The notes beneath the pieces were generated by a model, which did no database searches, had not been told where the DNA came from, and saw nothing but the letters and a program-made list of their open reading frames with translations. Below are positions 62,032 through 64,000 of a DNA stretch of 64,000 bases, in pieces. The stretch spans positions 724,757 to 788,756 of the forward strand of contig NZ_FRXN01000003.1 of the NCBI RefSeq assembly GCF_900148515.1, read 5' to 3'. A program made the translations under genes and the position numbers. Positions within the stretch are counted from its first letter, which is position 1. Each line of letters begins with the position of its first letter. The stretch comes from Algoriphagus zhangzhouensis (GTDB taxonomy: Bacteria > Bacteroidota > Bacteroidia > Cytophagales > Cyclobacteriaceae).

Positions 62032-62172
62032 TATGTTTTTGGATTTGTATCAAATTATTTTAAAATATAATTTTTCAAAGGTAAGCAAATAGGCTCAATT
62101 TTGAAATTTTATTGGGTTTTTATCTGAAATTCATTCTTTCAGTGCAATTTTGATATAGAATAGTACAAAAAC

Positions 62173-62197
62173 AAAAAAGCCGGATCTCTCCGGCTTT
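62173..62197 (-). terminator. Intrinsic terminator of the sdh operon
   Basis: AAAGCCGGA (62176-62184) and TCCGGCTTT (62189-62197) form a perfect 9-bp stem with loop TCTC. The minus strand continues TTTTTTGTTTTTG. Confidence 0.93.
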
Positions 62198-62217
62198 CTA
62201 TCTAATCAATCTTAAAC

Positions 62218-62967
62218 TTAAACATTCTCGCTGCTCAACACAGCAGAGAAATACTCTCGGTTCATTCTGGCAATGTTTGTCAAAGAGATTCCCTTCGGAC
62301 ATTCGGCAGAACAAGCGCCTGTATTGGTACAAGCTCCAAATCCTTCTGCATCCATCTGAGCAATCATCTTCTCAGCTCTAGCTTTTCTTTCCACTTTTCC
62401 CTGAGGCAACATTGCCAACTGGGAAATCTTAGCTGAAGTAAAGAGCATAGCGGAGGCATTTTTACATGCTGCTACACAAGCTCCACAACCGATACAAGTA
62501 GCTGCATCAAATGCTTCGTCTGCGATAGTTTTTGGAATAGGAATCTCGTTAGCGTCAGGAACACCACCTGTATTCACAGAAACGTAACCTCCAGACTGGA
62601 TGATTCTATCAAATGCAGAACGGTCAACAACCAAATCCTTCACCACAGGGAAAGCTGCAGCTCTCCAAGGCTCGATAGTAATGGTGTCGCCATCATTAAA
62701 AGATCTCATGTGCAGCTGACAAGTAGTAGTCTGCTGAGGGCCATGAGGCTTTCCATTGATATATAGAGAACACATTCCACAGATCCCTTCTCTACAGTCG
62801 TGATCAAAGTGAACTGGATCTTCTCCTTTTTCTGTCAATTCTTCATTAAGGACGTCCAACATTTCCAAAAAGGACATGTCAGTGGAAATCCCATCTAATG
62901 GATAGGAGACAAACCCACCTTTATCAGCGTTGTTTTTCTGTCTCCAAACTTTTAATGTCAATTTCAT
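62218..62967 (-). CDS. sdhB: Succinate dehydrogenase / fumarate reductase iron-sulfur subunit
   Basis: This 249-residue subunit passes electrons from FAD to quinone in complex II. The [2Fe-2S] cluster ligands are C58, C63, C66 and C83 ([10 protein letters not shown]). The [4Fe-4S] and [3Fe-4S] ligands are C158, C161, C164 and C168 ([11 protein letters not shown]), then C213, C219 and C223 ([11 protein letters not shown]). The length and motifs fit the Bacteroidota form with one cytochrome b membrane subunit. It starts 23 bp after the sdhA stop. The cytochrome b gene is expected just beyond sdhA, outside the window. Confidence 0.97.
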   Translation of the reverse strand: MKLTLKVWRQKNNADKGGFVSYPLDGISTDMSFLEMLDVLNEELTEKGEDPVHFDHDCREGICGMCSLYINGKPHGPQQTTTCQLHMRSFNDGDTITIEPWRAAAFPVVKDLVVDRSAFDRIIQSGGYVSVNTGGVPDANEIPIPKTIADEAFDAATCIGCGACVAACKNASAMLFTSAKISQLAMLPQGKVERKARAEKMIAQMDAEGFGACTNTGACSAECPKGISLTNIARMNREYFSAVLSSENV

Positions 62968-62990
62968 AGTACTATGAATTTTTGTCTTGA

Positions 62991-64000
62991 TTATTTGTAC
63001 GAACGCTGGGTTAATTTCACATTTTCAAATACCAAAGGTTCTTTCTCAAGAAGTTCCTCTTGTTCATCTCCCTGGTATTTCCAAGCCGCTACATAGGCGA
63101 AGTTTTCATCATCTCTCAATGCCTCTCCTTCTGGAGTTTGATATTCCTCCCTGAAGTGACCTCCACAAGATTCATTTCTATTCAAAGCATCATCTACCAT
63201 CAATTCACCCAATTCTAGGAAGTCAGCTACTCTGTGAGCTTTTTCCAATGATTGGTTCAATTCTTCATTTTCACCCAAGACTTTTACATCTTTCCAGAAC
63301 TCAGCTCTCAAGGCCTTGATCTCAGCTTTAGCACGAGTCAAGCCTTCAGCAGTTCTAGCCATACCGCAGTCATTCCACATGATCTTTCCAAGTTTCTTAT
63401 GGAAATAATCTACAGACTTGGTCCCCTTGATACCCAACAATTTGCTGATCTTGTCTTTCACTCCCTTCACAGCTTTTTCAAACTCAGGGTGATTGGTATC
63501 AACCGGCTTGGTACCCAAACCTGCCAAATAATCTCCCAAAGTGTAAGGAATCACGAAGTATCCGTCAGCCAAACCTTGCATCAAAGCAGAAGCTCCCAAT
63601 CTGTTTGCTCCATGATCTGAGAAGTTTGCCTCTCCCAATGCATAAAGTCCAGGAACGGAAGTCATCAAGTTATAATCAACCCAAAGTCCACCCATTGTAT
63701 AGTGAACCGCAGGATAAATTTTCATTGGAGTTTGGTAAGGATTCTCACCGGTAATCTGCTGATACATATCAAACAAGTTACCATATCTTGCTCGGATAGT
63801 AGCTTCACTGTCTCTATTGATAGCGTCTCTAAAATCCAAGAATACAGCCTCACCAGTTTCATTTACACCACGTCCTTCATCACAAACATATTTTGCGTTT
63901 CTAGAAGCAACGTCACGAGGCACCAAGTTACCGAAGGAAGGATACTTTCTTTCCAAATAGTAATCTCTGTCTTCTTCCTGAATATCTCTAGGTCTGATTT
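62991..64000 (-). CDS. sdhA: Succinate dehydrogenase / fumarate reductase flavoprotein subunit, partial
   Basis: This is the C-terminal half (about 336 codons) of the flavoprotein; the reading frame is open to the window's right edge, so the N-terminal FAD-binding part is outside. Visible are [13 protein letters not shown] near the edge, then [16 protein letters not shown] and the active-site region [15 protein letters not shown] and [14 protein letters not shown]. It also has the family C-terminal helical domain with [16 protein letters not shown]. It oxidises succinate to fumarate. It is transcribed just before sdhB. Confidence 0.96.
   Translation of the reverse strand, partial: IRPRDIQEEDRDYYLERKYPSFGNLVPRDVASRNAKYVCDEGRGVNETGEAVFLDFRDAINRDSEATIRARYGNLFDMYQQITGENPYQTPMKIYPAVHYTMGGLWVDYNLMTSVPGLYALGEANFSDHGANRLGASALMQGLADGYFVIPYTLGDYLAGLGTKPVDTNHPEFEKAVKGVKDKISKLLGIKGTKSVDYFHKKLGKIMWNDCGMARTAEGLTRAKAEIKALRAEFWKDVKVLGENEELNQSLEKAHRVADFLELGELMVDDALNRNESCGGHFREEYQTPEGEALRDDENFAYVAAWKYQGDEQEELLEKEPLVFENVKLTQRSYK

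Overview
The window comes from a Bacteroidota bacterium of the Cytophagia type. A marine Cyclobacteriaceae member such as Algoriphagus is my best guess, by inference only. The signs are a SusC/SusD pair, three proteins with the gliding-motility (type B) C-terminal domain of the type IX secretion system (T9SS), a PorP/SprF-like partner, relaxed lipoprotein signals, weak ribosome binding sites, and promoters of the TTTG-N19-TAnnTTTG kind (clearest before tRNA-Arg). All family calls rest on motifs and domain order read by eye; no database search was run.

Layout. 1-8.9 kb: a nutrient-uptake locus (ThuA-like, PhyH-like, SusD, SusC) divergent from a Tat-exported Gfo/Idh/MocA oxidoreductase. 9.2-12.4 kb: a very AT-rich acyltransferase and a calcium-binding FG-GAP/VCBS lipoprotein. 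12.6-27.7 kb: an M48 (Ste24-like) protease and a PorP/SprF-like protein, divergent from three giant paralogous type B secreted proteins, with yaaA between the first two. 27.8-31 kb: MFS transporter, small lipoprotein, DsrE-like protein, tRNA-Arg, outer-membrane barrel. 31-34.8 kb: PAP2-like protein and rpoN, divergent from asnS. 34.8-40.4 kb: sulfatase, MFS, NAD(P)HX repair enzyme, UMF1-type MFS. 40.5-42.8 kb: ExbB/ExbD energy-coupling operon. 43.4 kb: YceI. 44.4-50.7 kb: tRNA-Ser and a seven-gene minus-strand operon (two processive glycosyltransferases, a polysaccharide deacetylase, a SpoIIE-type phosphatase, a small protein, TatD, asparaginase), divergent from ruvC. 51.3-52.1 kb: gene-free, full of palindromes. 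52.1-59 kb: outer-membrane barrel, Crp/Fnr regulator, beta-helix lipoprotein, diheme cytochrome lipoprotein, lipoprotein catalase-peroxidase, second barrel. 59-62 kb: alanine/ornithine-racemase-like enzyme, GNAT and sodium symporter in one operon. 62.2-64 kb: sdhB and the 3' part of sdhA, cut by the window edge.

How parts may work together. ExbB/ExbD can power TonB-dependent uptake through SusC. The PorP/SprF-like protein is a plausible surface partner of the three type B proteins. The glycosyltransferase-deacetylase-phosphatase operon looks like a small synthesis and control unit for a deacetylated polysaccharide. The exported catalase-peroxidase beside a diheme cytochrome and a Crp/Fnr regulator suggests redox defence at the cell envelope. 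The least explained stretches are the type B cluster, the polysaccharide-like operon, and the palindromic element downstream of ruvC.
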